Shown piece after piece: positions 1 through 7,249 of a stretch of DNA of 64,000 bases. Each line of letters opens with the position of its first letter. Positions within the stretch are counted from its first letter, which is position 1. Under the pieces are notes generated by a model, which was given only the letters and a program-made list of their open reading frames with translations, did no database searches and was not told the DNA's origin. This DNA comes from Streptacidiphilus fuscans. Lineage in GTDB: Bacteria > Actinomycetota > Actinomycetes > Streptomycetales > Streptomycetaceae. The translations under genes and the position numbers were made by a program. The stretch lies in NCBI RefSeq assembly GCF_015690355.1, contig NZ_JADPRT010000010.1:1-64000 (forward strand). Reading direction: 5' to 3'.

Positions 1-126
1 CTCCGCAACCACCGCCTCGGCACCGTCGACGTCAACCCCACCACCGGCACCGTCACCCTCGACGGAGACCCCCTCCACAGCCACCCCGCCGACAGCGTCA
101 CCCTCAGCCGCCTCTACTTCCTGTAG
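1..126 (+). CDS. ureC: Urease subunit alpha, C-terminal end (partial)
   Basis: This is the last 41 codons of a gene that begins before the window and stops with TAG at 124-126. The translated end (VTLDGDPLHSHPAD followed by LSRLYFL) follows the pattern of the urease alpha C-terminus, which normally closes with a D-G-x-x-L stretch and a terminal Q/S-R-x-F-L. Urease alpha holds the nickel site and hydrolyses urea in the cytoplasm. The active-site residues lie outside the window, so the call rests on the tail and on the agmatine deiminase only 31 bp downstream, a pairing I recall from Streptomyces urease operons. Confidence 0.7.
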   Translation, partial: LRNHRLGTVDVNPTTGTVTLDGDPLHSHPADSVTLSRLYFL

Positions 127-157
127 ACCCGAGCCAGCACTTCAGGAGCCCCACCTC

Positions 158-1222
158 ATGACGTCCAACCCCGCTGCGGCCGACGCCGCGCAGACGCCCG
201 CCGCCGCCGGTTTCGCCATGCCCGCCGAGTGGGCGCCGCACGACCGCACCTGGATGGCCTTCCCCACCTCCAACGAGACCTTCGTCGGCGACGAGCTGCA
301 CCTGGCCCGTCAGGCCTGGGCGAACGTGGCCAACACGATCGTCCGCTACGAGCCGGTCACCCTCATCGTCAACACCGGTGAGACCGAGGCCGCGCGCGGC
401 TACGTCTCCCCCGAGGTCGAGATCGTCGAGCGTCCGCTGGACGACGCGTGGATGCGCGACATCGGCCCGACCTTCCTCACCGACGGCAAGGGCACCCTCG
501 CCGCCGCCGACTGGATCTTCAACGGCTGGGGCGCGCAGGACTGGGCCAGTTGGGAGAACGACCAGCACATCGCCGAGCACATCGTCGAGTTGACTGGCGT
601 GCAGCGGTTCGCGTCGCGCCTGATCAACGAGGGCGGCGGCATCCACGTCGACGGCGAGGGCACCGTGCTGCTCACCGACACCGTGCAGCTGGGCGAGGGC
701 CGCAACAGCGACTGGACGCGCGAGCAGGTCGAGGCGGAGATCCACGCGTTCCTCGGCACCACCAAGGCGATTTGGGTGCCGCGCGGTCTGACCCGCGACT
801 ACCAGCGCTTCGGCACCCGCGGCCACATCGACATCGTCGCCGCGTTCCTGCGTCCGGGCACCGTGGTCGTGCACAGCCAGCCGGACCCGGCGCACCCGGA
901 CCACGAGGTCACCAAGGAGATCGCGGCCCTGCTGCGCGCCTCGACCGACGCCAAGGGCCGTCAGCTGGAGGTCATCGAGCTGCAGGCGCCGACCGTCCTG
1001 TTCGAGGAGGACGGCGAGCCGGTCGACTACTCCTACATCAACCACTACCTGTGCAACGGCGCCGTGGTGCTCTGCGCCTTCGACGACCCGCGCGACCAGG
1101 CGGCGGCCGAGGTCTTCGCCCGGATCTTCCCGGAGCGCAAGGTCGAGCTCGTCGACGCCCGCGAGATCTTCGCCAACGGCGGCGGCATCCACTGCATCAC
1201 CCAGCAGCAGCCCAAGGCCTGA
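158..1222 (+). CDS. aguA: Agmatine deiminase
   Basis: 354 residues, a normal length for the agmatine deiminase / porphyromonas-type peptidyl-arginine deiminase family. It converts agmatine to N-carbamoylputrescine and ammonia in the cytoplasm. Family motifs are in order: WMRDIGP (98-104), NGWG (122-125), EGGGIHVDG (158-166), GHIDIV (222-227) and GGGIHCITQQQP (341-352), where Cys346 is the expected nucleophile. All catalytic residues appear intact. The ATG at 158 follows a CAGGAG-type ribosome binding site. It lies 31 bp after the urease alpha stop and 3 bp before a TetR gene, so the three probably form one operon for nitrogen release from polyamines and urea. Confidence 0.92.
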   Translation: MTSNPAAADAAQTPAAAGFAMPAEWAPHDRTWMAFPTSNETFVGDELHLARQAWANVANTIVRYEPVTLIVNTGETEAARGYVSPEVEIVERPLDDAWMRDIGPTFLTDGKGTLAAADWIFNGWGAQDWASWENDQHIAEHIVELTGVQRFASRLINEGGGIHVDGEGTVLLTDTVQLGEGRNSDWTREQVEAEIHAFLGTTKAIWVPRGLTRDYQRFGTRGHIDIVAAFLRPGTVVVHSQPDPAHPDHEVTKEIAALLRASTDAKGRQLEVIELQAPTVLFEEDGEPVDYSYINHYLCNGAVVLCAFDDPRDQAAAEVFARIFPERKVELVDAREIFANGGGIHCITQQQPKA

Positions 1223-1225
1223 CGG

Positions 1226-1879
1226 ATGGCCACACGCAGGCCGGCCAGGCCCCGGGAGGAGGTGTTCGCCGCAGCGATGACGGCGATCGCCGCCCAGGGC
1301 CTGGCCGGGTTGACCATGGCCGGGCTCGGCAAGGAGCTCGGGATGAGCGGCGGCCACCTGCTCTACTACTTCGGCAGCAAGGACCAGTTGCTGCTGGAGA
1401 CGCTGCGCTGGAGCGAGGCGCAGCTCGGAGAGCGACGGAGCGCCGTGCTCGCCGAGGACGGCAACGCCGCCGAGCGCCTGCGTGACTTCTGTGCGCTCTA
1501 CCTGCCGACCGGTCCCGGCGATCCGCGCTGGACGCTGTGGATCGAGGTCTGGGGCCGGTCGCAGGCGAGCGAGGAGATCCGGTCCGGTCAGGCCGAGATC
1601 GAGGCGGCCTGGCGGGCGGACCTGGTCGCGCTGCTGCGGGCGGGCACGGACGCCGGTGAGTTCCGCCCGGTCGAGCCCGACCGGTTCGCCGCGCTGCTGA
1701 GCGCGCTGCTGGACGGCTTCGGCACCTCGGTGGTCGTCGGCCTGCCCGGTTCCGGCCGCACGGAGGCCCTCGGCCACGTCGAGGCCTTCCTCCGCGACTC
1801 GCTGCTGAAGGACTCACTGCTGAACGACGCGCCGCCGAAGGACTCGCTGCGGAAGCCCGGAACTGCGGTTTCCGGCTGA
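1226..1879 (+). CDS. TetR family transcriptional regulator
   Basis: 217 residues. The N-terminal TetR helix-turn-helix spans about residues 10-60 (LAGLTMAGLGKELGMSGGHL, then YYFGSKDQLLLETL), the family's most conserved stretch. The remainder is an alpha-helical ligand-binding domain. The tail carries short imperfect repeats (DSLLKDSLL, then PPKDSL) that look like a recent expansion of a GACTC-rich unit. It starts 3 bp after the agmatine deiminase stop and is therefore very likely co-transcribed. A reasonable inference is that it represses this urease and deiminase operon in response to a nitrogen compound, but the ligand cannot be read from sequence. Confidence 0.88.
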   Translation: MATRRPARPREEVFAAAMTAIAAQGLAGLTMAGLGKELGMSGGHLLYYFGSKDQLLLETLRWSEAQLGERRSAVLAEDGNAAERLRDFCALYLPTGPGDPRWTLWIEVWGRSQASEEIRSGQAEIEAAWRADLVALLRAGTDAGEFRPVEPDRFAALLSALLDGFGTSVVVGLPGSGRTEALGHVEAFLRDSLLKDSLLNDAPPKDSLRKPGTAVSG

Positions 1880-1908
1880 GCCGTCATGATTCGTCCACGT
1901 ATGGGGGC

Positions 1909-1938
1909 TTGACCCAAACGCATGGACGAGGCTAGCCC
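1909..1938 (+). promoter_or_regulatory. Candidate sigma-HrdB promoter of the zinc-ribbon membrane gene
   Basis: TTGACC at 1909-1914 and TAGCCC at 1933-1938 are separated by 18 bp and point toward the gene at 2007. The -35 is near consensus, the -10 only fair. This would give a leader of roughly 60 nt ending in the AGGGGGA ribosome binding site at about 1994-2000. Confidence 0.4.
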
Positions 1939-2006
1939 GCGTCCAATACCATCAGCAGCCGCCAGCCGCGCGCGCCCGAGCGCGGATCGATCCAGGGGGA
2001 TCTCCC

Positions 2007-3200
2007 GTGCTCTGCCCCACCTGTTCCGCCGCAACGCTCGACTTCGCGGGTCGCTGCCCCAACTGCGGCTACATCGCGGGCCACACGCCCCAGTCCTACG
2101 GCGGCCACTACGCGCAGCCCACGCTCATCGCGCCGACCGCCCCCGTCGGGATCGGCATCGCGGCACAGGTGTTGATCGTGGTCAACGGGCTGCTCGCGCT
2201 GCTGTCGTTCGGGCTCAACATCTGGTCGTTCACCGTGGCCAAGTCGGCCCTGGATACCGACGGGATCAACGTCTCCGCGATCAGCGCCACCCAAGCCGCC
2301 TCGTCCGTGCTGCTCTTCCTGGCCATGTTGGCGAACCTCGCGGCAGGCGTCGTCTTCATCATCTGGTTCTTCAAGTCGGCCAGGCTGGCGGAGATCCTCG
2401 CCCCCGGGCGACAGGCGCTCAGCACCGGCTGGGCGGTCGGCGGCTGGTTCATCCCGCTCGCCTTCCTGGTGCTGCCGCGCATCGTGGCCGGCGGCATCTG
2501 GCGCGCCGCCGTCCCGCTGGAGCAGGTCCCCTCGATGCGCCGTCCACGCACCTACCTGGTGACGTGGTGGTGGCTGTCGTTCTGCGTGGCACAGGTGTTC
2601 TGGATGGAGCGGGTCACCCCGGCCATCTCGTGGGCGACCGCCGACGGCTCGCTCGCCCGCCTGGTGGTCACCTACGGGCTCACCGGGACGATCGACCTGT
2701 TCGCGATCGCGGCGACCGTGCTGGCCGTGGTGATGATCCGCAAGGTGACCTCGATGCAGCAGGTCCGCATCCTCCAGGGCCCGGGCCTCGGCCACCCCTA
2801 CGCCGCGCCGATGCAGGCGCCGTACGCCGCCTACGCGGAGTCGGGCATGCCGCAAGCGGGCGCGTACGCCGCTCCGCAGTACACGCCGGTCGTCCCGGCG
2901 CAGGCCGTGGCCCCGGCTGCGGTTCCGGTTCCGGCCGCGACTCCGGCGCAGGCGCAGGCGGAACCGGCCGTGGAGCTGAAGAAGGAGCCCGCGCAGGCGG
3001 AGCCGCTGACGCAGGCGGAGCCGGTGCGTGTGGACCGTCCGACGACGCCGCTCCTCGCCGTGCCCGAGGACGCCGTGCCCAAGGACGCAACGCCGCAAGA
3101 CGCCGCACCGGAGGACACGGTGGCGCAGGAAGTCGAGCCCACGGTCGACGCACCCAAGCAGGACACCGCGACCGTGATGTTCCGCAAGCCCGAGGCCTGA
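2007..3200 (+). CDS. Zinc-ribbon DUF4328-type membrane protein
   Basis: 397 residues, GTG start after an AGGGGGA ribosome binding site. The N-terminus has a zinc ribbon, CPTC at residues 2-5 and CPNC at about 16-19. About five hydrophobic segments follow between residues 50 and 250 (for example IAAQVLIVVNGLLALLSFGL), in the arrangement of the actinobacterial DUF4328 family. The tail from about 265 is rich in Ala, Pro, Gln and Glu, with repeats such as AQAEP and PxDAxPxDA, and is probably disordered. Function is unknown. The gene faces the PP2C-like gene tail to tail across a 9-bp tandem repeat. Membrane localisation is a firm reading; DUF4328 membership is from memory. Confidence 0.75.
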   Translation: MLCPTCSAATLDFAGRCPNCGYIAGHTPQSYGGHYAQPTLIAPTAPVGIGIAAQVLIVVNGLLALLSFGLNIWSFTVAKSALDTDGINVSAISATQAASSVLLFLAMLANLAAGVVFIIWFFKSARLAEILAPGRQALSTGWAVGGWFIPLAFLVLPRIVAGGIWRAAVPLEQVPSMRRPRTYLVTWWWLSFCVAQVFWMERVTPAISWATADGSLARLVVTYGLTGTIDLFAIAATVLAVVMIRKVTSMQQVRILQGPGLGHPYAAPMQAPYAAYAESGMPQAGAYAAPQYTPVVPAQAVAPAAVPVPAATPAQAQAEPAVELKKEPAQAEPLTQAEPVRVDRPTTPLLAVPEDAVPKDATPQDAAPEDTVAQEVEPTVDAPKQDTATVMFRKPEA

Positions 3201-3220
3201 CAGACAGTCAGATCACGTCG

Positions 3221-3265
3221 GTTCGTCGAGTTCGTCGAGTTCGTCGAGTTCGTCGGGTTCGACGG
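3221..3265. repeat. 9-bp tandem repeat between convergent genes
   Basis: Five head-to-tail copies of GTTCGTCGA, the last two diverged (GTTCGTCGG and GTTCGACGG), lie between the stops of the two convergent genes at 3200 and 3268. There are no spacers and no flanking inverted repeats, so this is a simple tandem array, probably from replication slippage. Confidence 0.85.
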
Positions 3266-3267
3266 GT

Positions 3268-4914
3268 TCAGTCCTGCCAGACCGCCACGGCCGTGCGGTC
3301 CGCCGTGTGTCCCTGCGCGCGGGCCTGGAGTTGGCGGAGGAAGTCGACGCCGCTCGGCGCGTGCGGTTGCGACCAGTGCTCGGCCAGCAGCCCGGCGACC
3401 GCCGCCTCCGTGCGCAGCGGAGCGGCCAGACCCTCCGAGCAGAGCAACAGCACGTCACCGGGCTCCGGCACCACCGCGCGGAACCTGAAGCCGTCCGACT
3501 GCCGCACAGACGCGTCCTCGGCCTCCGCCTCGCCCGCCTCAAGGCGACGCCCGGCGTAGGCGTCGTACCAGGCGTCGTCCCCGAGCAGCAGCAGCGCGCC
3601 GGGGCCGGTGCCGAAACCGGCGCGGAGTCGGTTCGTCGGGTCCAGCGGTGCGATCAGCGCGTGCACCGCGCCGCCCGGGCCGAGCTCACGCGCGGCACGG
3701 GCGGTCAGTCGCTGGAGGCCGTAGCGCAGTTGCTCCTGGGCGCCCTCGCGCAGGTCCGCCAGCAGTCCCGCGCGGCTGCGTCCGACGGCCGCCGCCAGCG
3801 CCTGCGCCGCCTGCTGCGCGTTCCCCGGGCCGCCGTCCCCTGAAGCGCCGCCGCCCGGGTCGCCGGCGACCACGGCCACCAGCAGTCCGCCGACCCCCTG
3901 GCCGAACCGCGCCACCAACAGCCGGTCCGTGCGCGGCAGCCCCAGCCCACGGGCCCGCTCACCGCGGGCGCTGGCCGCACGCAGCGTCATGCTGCCGTGA
4001 TGGGCCAGCTCCAGGGCCGTGTCCGGGACCACCGCGCCGAGCGCGTCCGGGTCCGCCTCGGGCAGCGAGTCCGGCTCGGGCAGCGCGGTCGTGCCCGGTC
4101 GGCTCCTCCCCCAACGCGAGGCCATCCCGTCGGGCAGCGTCGGCGTCGGGACGGTGGCACGCTCGGGCTTCTTGGCCAGCCGGATCGGCGTCGACGCCGA
4201 CTGCGCTGCCGGTCGTGCCGCCGAACCGGGCGCGGGCGACGGTGGGTTGACGGGTGCCTCGGGCTCGGGAGCGGCCAGCTGGGACGGGTCGGGCTCGGAG
4301 CGCGGCAGGGGTGGCCGGGGCGGCATCACCGGCACGCTGTCGGGCTCGGCGCGCGGCGCGATCACCCGTGGATCGGGGTTCCGCGGCGGGTGCGCGTCCT
4401 CCACGTCGTGGACGGTCCCCCAGTCACGCACGTCCCGTGCGTCGTGCGCGTCGTGCGCGTCCTGCCTGTCCCGCGCGTCGTGCGAGACGTCCGGGAGATC
4501 GGGTCCTTCGGGCAGATCCGGTTGCTCCGGCACATCCGGGATGTCCGGCACGTCCCCGACGTCGGGCAGGTCGGGGATCTGCGGCACATCGGGGATCGGG
4601 GGCAGGTCCGGCGGCGCCGGGACGTCCGGTACCGGCGCGTCCTCGCCCACCTCCGGCGCGTCGGCGGCGTCGCGCGCCCCGGCGTCGGCGTAGACACCGG
4701 GATCGGCGTAGACACCGGCATCGACTTCAGCATCCGTGTCCGCGTCCGCGTCGGCCGCACCCATCGCGCCGAGCGCCGAGGCGAACCAGTCGTCGACCGA
4801 CCCGACGCGGGCCGGCTGCGGCGTGTCGGCGTCGCGTGCGTAGACGGCGGCCCACCAGGCGTCCTCCGCCTGAGCCGTGGGGCTCGGCGCGCCCTGGTCG
4901 CGTCGCTCGGTCAT
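3268..4914 (-). CDS. Degenerate PP2C-like protein with Asp/Pro repeats
   Basis: 548 residues from the ATG at 4914, chosen because GGAGGG lies about 10 nt upstream; an upstream in-frame start at 4986 is less likely. The middle of the first half is an acidic Pro-rich repeat tract built on P-D-V-P and I-P-D units, followed by a DARD/DAHD tract. The C-terminal 230 residues look like a PP2C serine/threonine phosphatase fold, with LLLLGDDAWYDAY and GDVLLLCSEGL where active enzymes have GDSRAY and GDRLLLCSDGL. The metal-binding aspartates are poorly kept: VVAGDPGG replaces the usual DGMGG, SEGL replaces SDGL, and DRTAVAV replaces DN-T. It may be a pseudophosphatase or a weak enzyme. Confidence 0.65.
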   Translation of the reverse strand: MTERRDQGAPSPTAQAEDAWWAAVYARDADTPQPARVGSVDDWFASALGAMGAADADADTDAEVDAGVYADPGVYADAGARDAADAPEVGEDAPVPDVPAPPDLPPIPDVPQIPDLPDVGDVPDIPDVPEQPDLPEGPDLPDVSHDARDRQDAHDAHDARDVRDWGTVHDVEDAHPPRNPDPRVIAPRAEPDSVPVMPPRPPLPRSEPDPSQLAAPEPEAPVNPPSPAPGSAARPAAQSASTPIRLAKKPERATVPTPTLPDGMASRWGRSRPGTTALPEPDSLPEADPDALGAVVPDTALELAHHGSMTLRAASARGERARGLGLPRTDRLLVARFGQGVGGLLVAVVAGDPGGGASGDGGPGNAQQAAQALAAAVGRSRAGLLADLREGAQEQLRYGLQRLTARAARELGPGGAVHALIAPLDPTNRLRAGFGTGPGALLLLGDDAWYDAYAGRRLEAGEAEAEDASVRQSDGFRFRAVVPEPGDVLLLCSEGLAAPLRTEAAVAGLLAEHWSQPHAPSGVDFLRQLQARAQGHTADRTAVAVWQD

Positions 4915-5187
4915 ACTGCCGCTCCCTCCGGTGCCAGAAGTGCCTCCGGGATCGAGGCCATTGTCCATGCGGGCGACCGGATCCATGCGGGAACCGACGA
5001 ATCAGCCCACGTCCGGAGCAACCGAACGGAAGTATCCGGACAATCACCCGACCCGACTGACATTCCGTACTGTCATTCCGTTCGACCGCTCTTCGACTAC
5101 CCCTCGACTACCGCGCACACGCCCAAAACAGGCATGATGATCACGTAGTGGCACGGGGAGGAGAGGAAGGGAAGAGGCGACCCACGC

Positions 5188-6180
5188 ATGCTGGAACTCT
5201 TCGGGCTGAACGAGCGCGCCGAGCACGTCTACCGAGCGCTGCTGGCGCTCGGTGCGGCCACGCCGGGCACGCTCGCCGAACGGCTCGCGCTTCCGTTGCC
5301 GCTCGTGCAGAACGCGCTGGCCGGGCTGGAGTCCAACGGACTGGCCGCCGTCTCCGCCGCCCTCGGTGACCACTACGTCGCCGCGCCCCCCACCATCGCG
5401 CTCGCTCCCGCGCTGTCCCAGCGCCGCCACGAACTGCACGAGGCCGAGCGGGCGGTGGAGTCCCTGGCGGACGAGTACCGGCGTACCGGCGGCGCGGCCA
5501 ACGGCGTGGCCGACCTGGTCGAGGTGGTCTCCGGCGTCTCGGCGGTCCGGCACCGCTTCGAGCAGATCCAACTCGGGGCCGCGGAGGAGCTGATGGCCCT
5601 GGTCACCGACGCCCCCGTCGCGGTGCGGCCGGAGGAGAACGTGGTCGAGTCCGTGGTGGTCGCCCGCGGGGTGACGCACCGGACCGTGCTCTCCCGGGAC
5701 ACGCTGGCCGAGGGCCAGGTGATGGAGCAGATGGCGCTGGCGCTCGGCCGGGGCCAACAGGTGCGCATCGCCGAGACCGTGCCCACCAAGCTGATCGTCG
5801 CGGATCGCGCCCTGGCCATGGTGCCGCTGCGCACGCTCGGCTCGCCCGGCGAACCGGCGGCGCTGCTGGTCCGCGCCCCGGGACTGCTTGAGGCGCTGAT
5901 CGGACTGTTCGAACTCTGCTGGCAGCAGGCGGTTCCGGTGCGCTTCTCCTCGGACGGCCAACTGCCCGTCGACGACGAGGGCGACCAGCCGGACCAGACG
6001 GACCTGCAGATCCTCTCGCTGCTGCTGGCCGGGCTGACCGACGCCAGCGTGGCCAAGCAACTGGACCTCGGCCTGCGCACGGTGCAACGCCGGGTGCAGC
6101 GACTGATGGTGCTGACCGGCGTGACCACGCGGATGCAGCTGGGCTGGCAGGCCTACGAGAAGGGCTGGGTCGCCCGCTAG
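5188..6180 (+). CDS. TrmB-type / LuxR-type hybrid transcriptional regulator
   Basis: 330 residues. The first 65 form a TrmB-like winged helix (FGLNERAEHVYRALLALG, then a recognition segment PLVQNALAGLESNGL). The last 60 contain a LuxR/GerE-type helix-turn-helix (LTDASVAKQLDLGLRTVQRR). The middle resembles the phospholipase-D-like sensor region of TrmB relatives. Proteins of this TrmB-LuxR layout are common in Streptomyces as orphan regulators. It is divergent from the PP2C-like gene, with 273 bp between them containing two CATTCCGT direct repeats at 5061-5068 and 5074-5081 that could be its operator. The ligand is unknown. Confidence 0.8.
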   Translation: MLELFGLNERAEHVYRALLALGAATPGTLAERLALPLPLVQNALAGLESNGLAAVSAALGDHYVAAPPTIALAPALSQRRHELHEAERAVESLADEYRRTGGAANGVADLVEVVSGVSAVRHRFEQIQLGAAEELMALVTDAPVAVRPEENVVESVVVARGVTHRTVLSRDTLAEGQVMEQMALALGRGQQVRIAETVPTKLIVADRALAMVPLRTLGSPGEPAALLVRAPGLLEALIGLFELCWQQAVPVRFSSDGQLPVDDEGDQPDQTDLQILSLLLAGLTDASVAKQLDLGLRTVQRRVQRLMVLTGVTTRMQLGWQAYEKGWVAR

Positions 6181-6274
6181 GGCCTGTGTGAGAACGCGCG
6201 TCGGATCAGCCCGGCCCGCTTGCCGGGGCACCTGACTGGCCGCTCGGACCCGGACGGCCGGTTAGGATCTCGCC

Positions 6275-6772
6275 ATGCCAGAACCCGCCGATCCGGACGT
6301 CGTCGATCCCGGCCAGGTCCAGCGCCTCACCGACGCGGTCACCCGGCTGCGTCGCGCCCTGCGCAGCAGCATCCGCACGGAGTACCCGTGGGAGTCCCTG
6401 CCGATGGCGCAGGTCGAACTCCTGCAGACGCTGGCCATGGGGCCGTTGCGGGTGGGCGAACTGGCCGCCCGTCAACGGCTGGCGCCCAACACGGTCAGCG
6501 GGCTGGTCGGCAAGATGCTGGAGGCCGGCTTCGTCGACCGGCAGGCCGACCCGGGCGACCGGCGCACCGCGCGGATCGCGCTCACGGAGGCCGGACACCG
6601 CCAACTCGCCGACTGGCAGCGCGCCCACGAACGACGCCTGGCCACGGCACTCGCCGCGCTCACCCCGGAGGACAGCGCGGCGGTACTGGGCGCGTTGGAC
6701 GGGCTGGAACGGCTGGCGACAGCGCTCGGCGAAGGCCCGGAGGGTAGCCCCGAGGGTGGCCGCCCCGAGTAG
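6275..6772 (+). CDS. MarR family transcriptional regulator
   Basis: 165 residues with a central winged helix: VELLQTLAMGPLRVGELAAR, then NTVSGLVGKMLEAGFV and the wing DPGDRRTARIALTEAG, where D-x-R-D/R is the MarR hallmark. It should act as a dimeric repressor responding to small molecules. TAGGAT at 6263-6268 sits just before the ATG and can be read either as a ribosome binding site (AGGA) or as the -10 of a leaderless transcript; I see no good -35 at the expected distance. It converges on ogt with adjoining stop codons, leaving no intergenic space. Confidence 0.88.
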   Translation: MPEPADPDVVDPGQVQRLTDAVTRLRRALRSSIRTEYPWESLPMAQVELLQTLAMGPLRVGELAARQRLAPNTVSGLVGKMLEAGFVDRQADPGDRRTARIALTEAGHRQLADWQRAHERRLATALAALTPEDSAAVLGALDGLERLATALGEGPEGSPEGGRPE

Positions 6773-7249
6773 CTACTGCTCCAGTGCGAGCAGTGCCTGC
6801 TTGGCTTCGAGCCCGGCCGCGAATCCGGTCAATGACCCGTCGCTGCCCACCACTCGGTGGCACGGGCGCAGGATCAGCAACGGGTTGGCGCCGACCGCGC
6901 CCGCAACCGCGCGTACTGACGTGGGCGGCAGCCCGGCGGCAGCGGTCAACTCCTTGTAGGTGACCGTCGCGCCGTAGGGGATGTCGTCGAGCGCCTGCCA
7001 GACGCGCTGCCGGAACTCGGTGCCGACGGGCGCCAGGGGAAGATCGAACTCCTTGCGGTCACCGGCGAAGTACTCGGCCAGCTGCGCGACGGCCGTCGCC
7101 AGGCTCTCGGGGTCGGGGGTCCATGCCGGGTCGGGACGGACGTCCTTGCCCTTCTGCGTCGGGGCGTAGAGGGAGGTCAGCCGCCCCTCGTCGTCGGCGG
7201 TCAGCTGCAGCACGCCGAGCGGGGAGTCCATGGTCGTGTAGCGGGTCAT
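6773..7249 (-). CDS. ogt: Methylated-DNA--protein-cysteine methyltransferase
   Basis: 158 residues, the usual Ogt length. It transfers alkyl groups from O6-alkylguanine in DNA to its own cysteine in a suicide reaction. The active-site motif is PCHRVVGSDGSLTGFAAG (129-146) with acceptor Cys130. Upstream are the DNA-binding segment around RAVAGAVGANP and the N-terminal motif QRVWQALDDIPYGATVTY. The ATG overlaps the stop of the preceding Ada-AlkA gene (TGATG), so the two are translationally coupled into one alkylation-damage unit. I chose MTRYTT at 7249 because it matches the family N-terminus. Confidence 0.95.
   Translation of the reverse strand: MTRYTTMDSPLGVLQLTADDEGRLTSLYAPTQKGKDVRPDPAWTPDPESLATAVAQLAEYFAGDRKEFDLPLAPVGTEFRQRVWQALDDIPYGATVTYKELTAAAGLPPTSVRAVAGAVGANPLLILRPCHRVVGSDGSLTGFAAGLEAKQALLALEQ

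Noticed and set aside
104..1777. Long reverse-strand reading frame of over 550 codons opposite the agmatine deiminase
   Set aside because: Composition is that of an antisense shadow in GC-rich DNA, with no domain; the forward deiminase is clear.
3221..3265. Short tandem repeats considered as a CRISPR array
   Set aside because: Units are contiguous with no spacers, and no cas gene is in the window.
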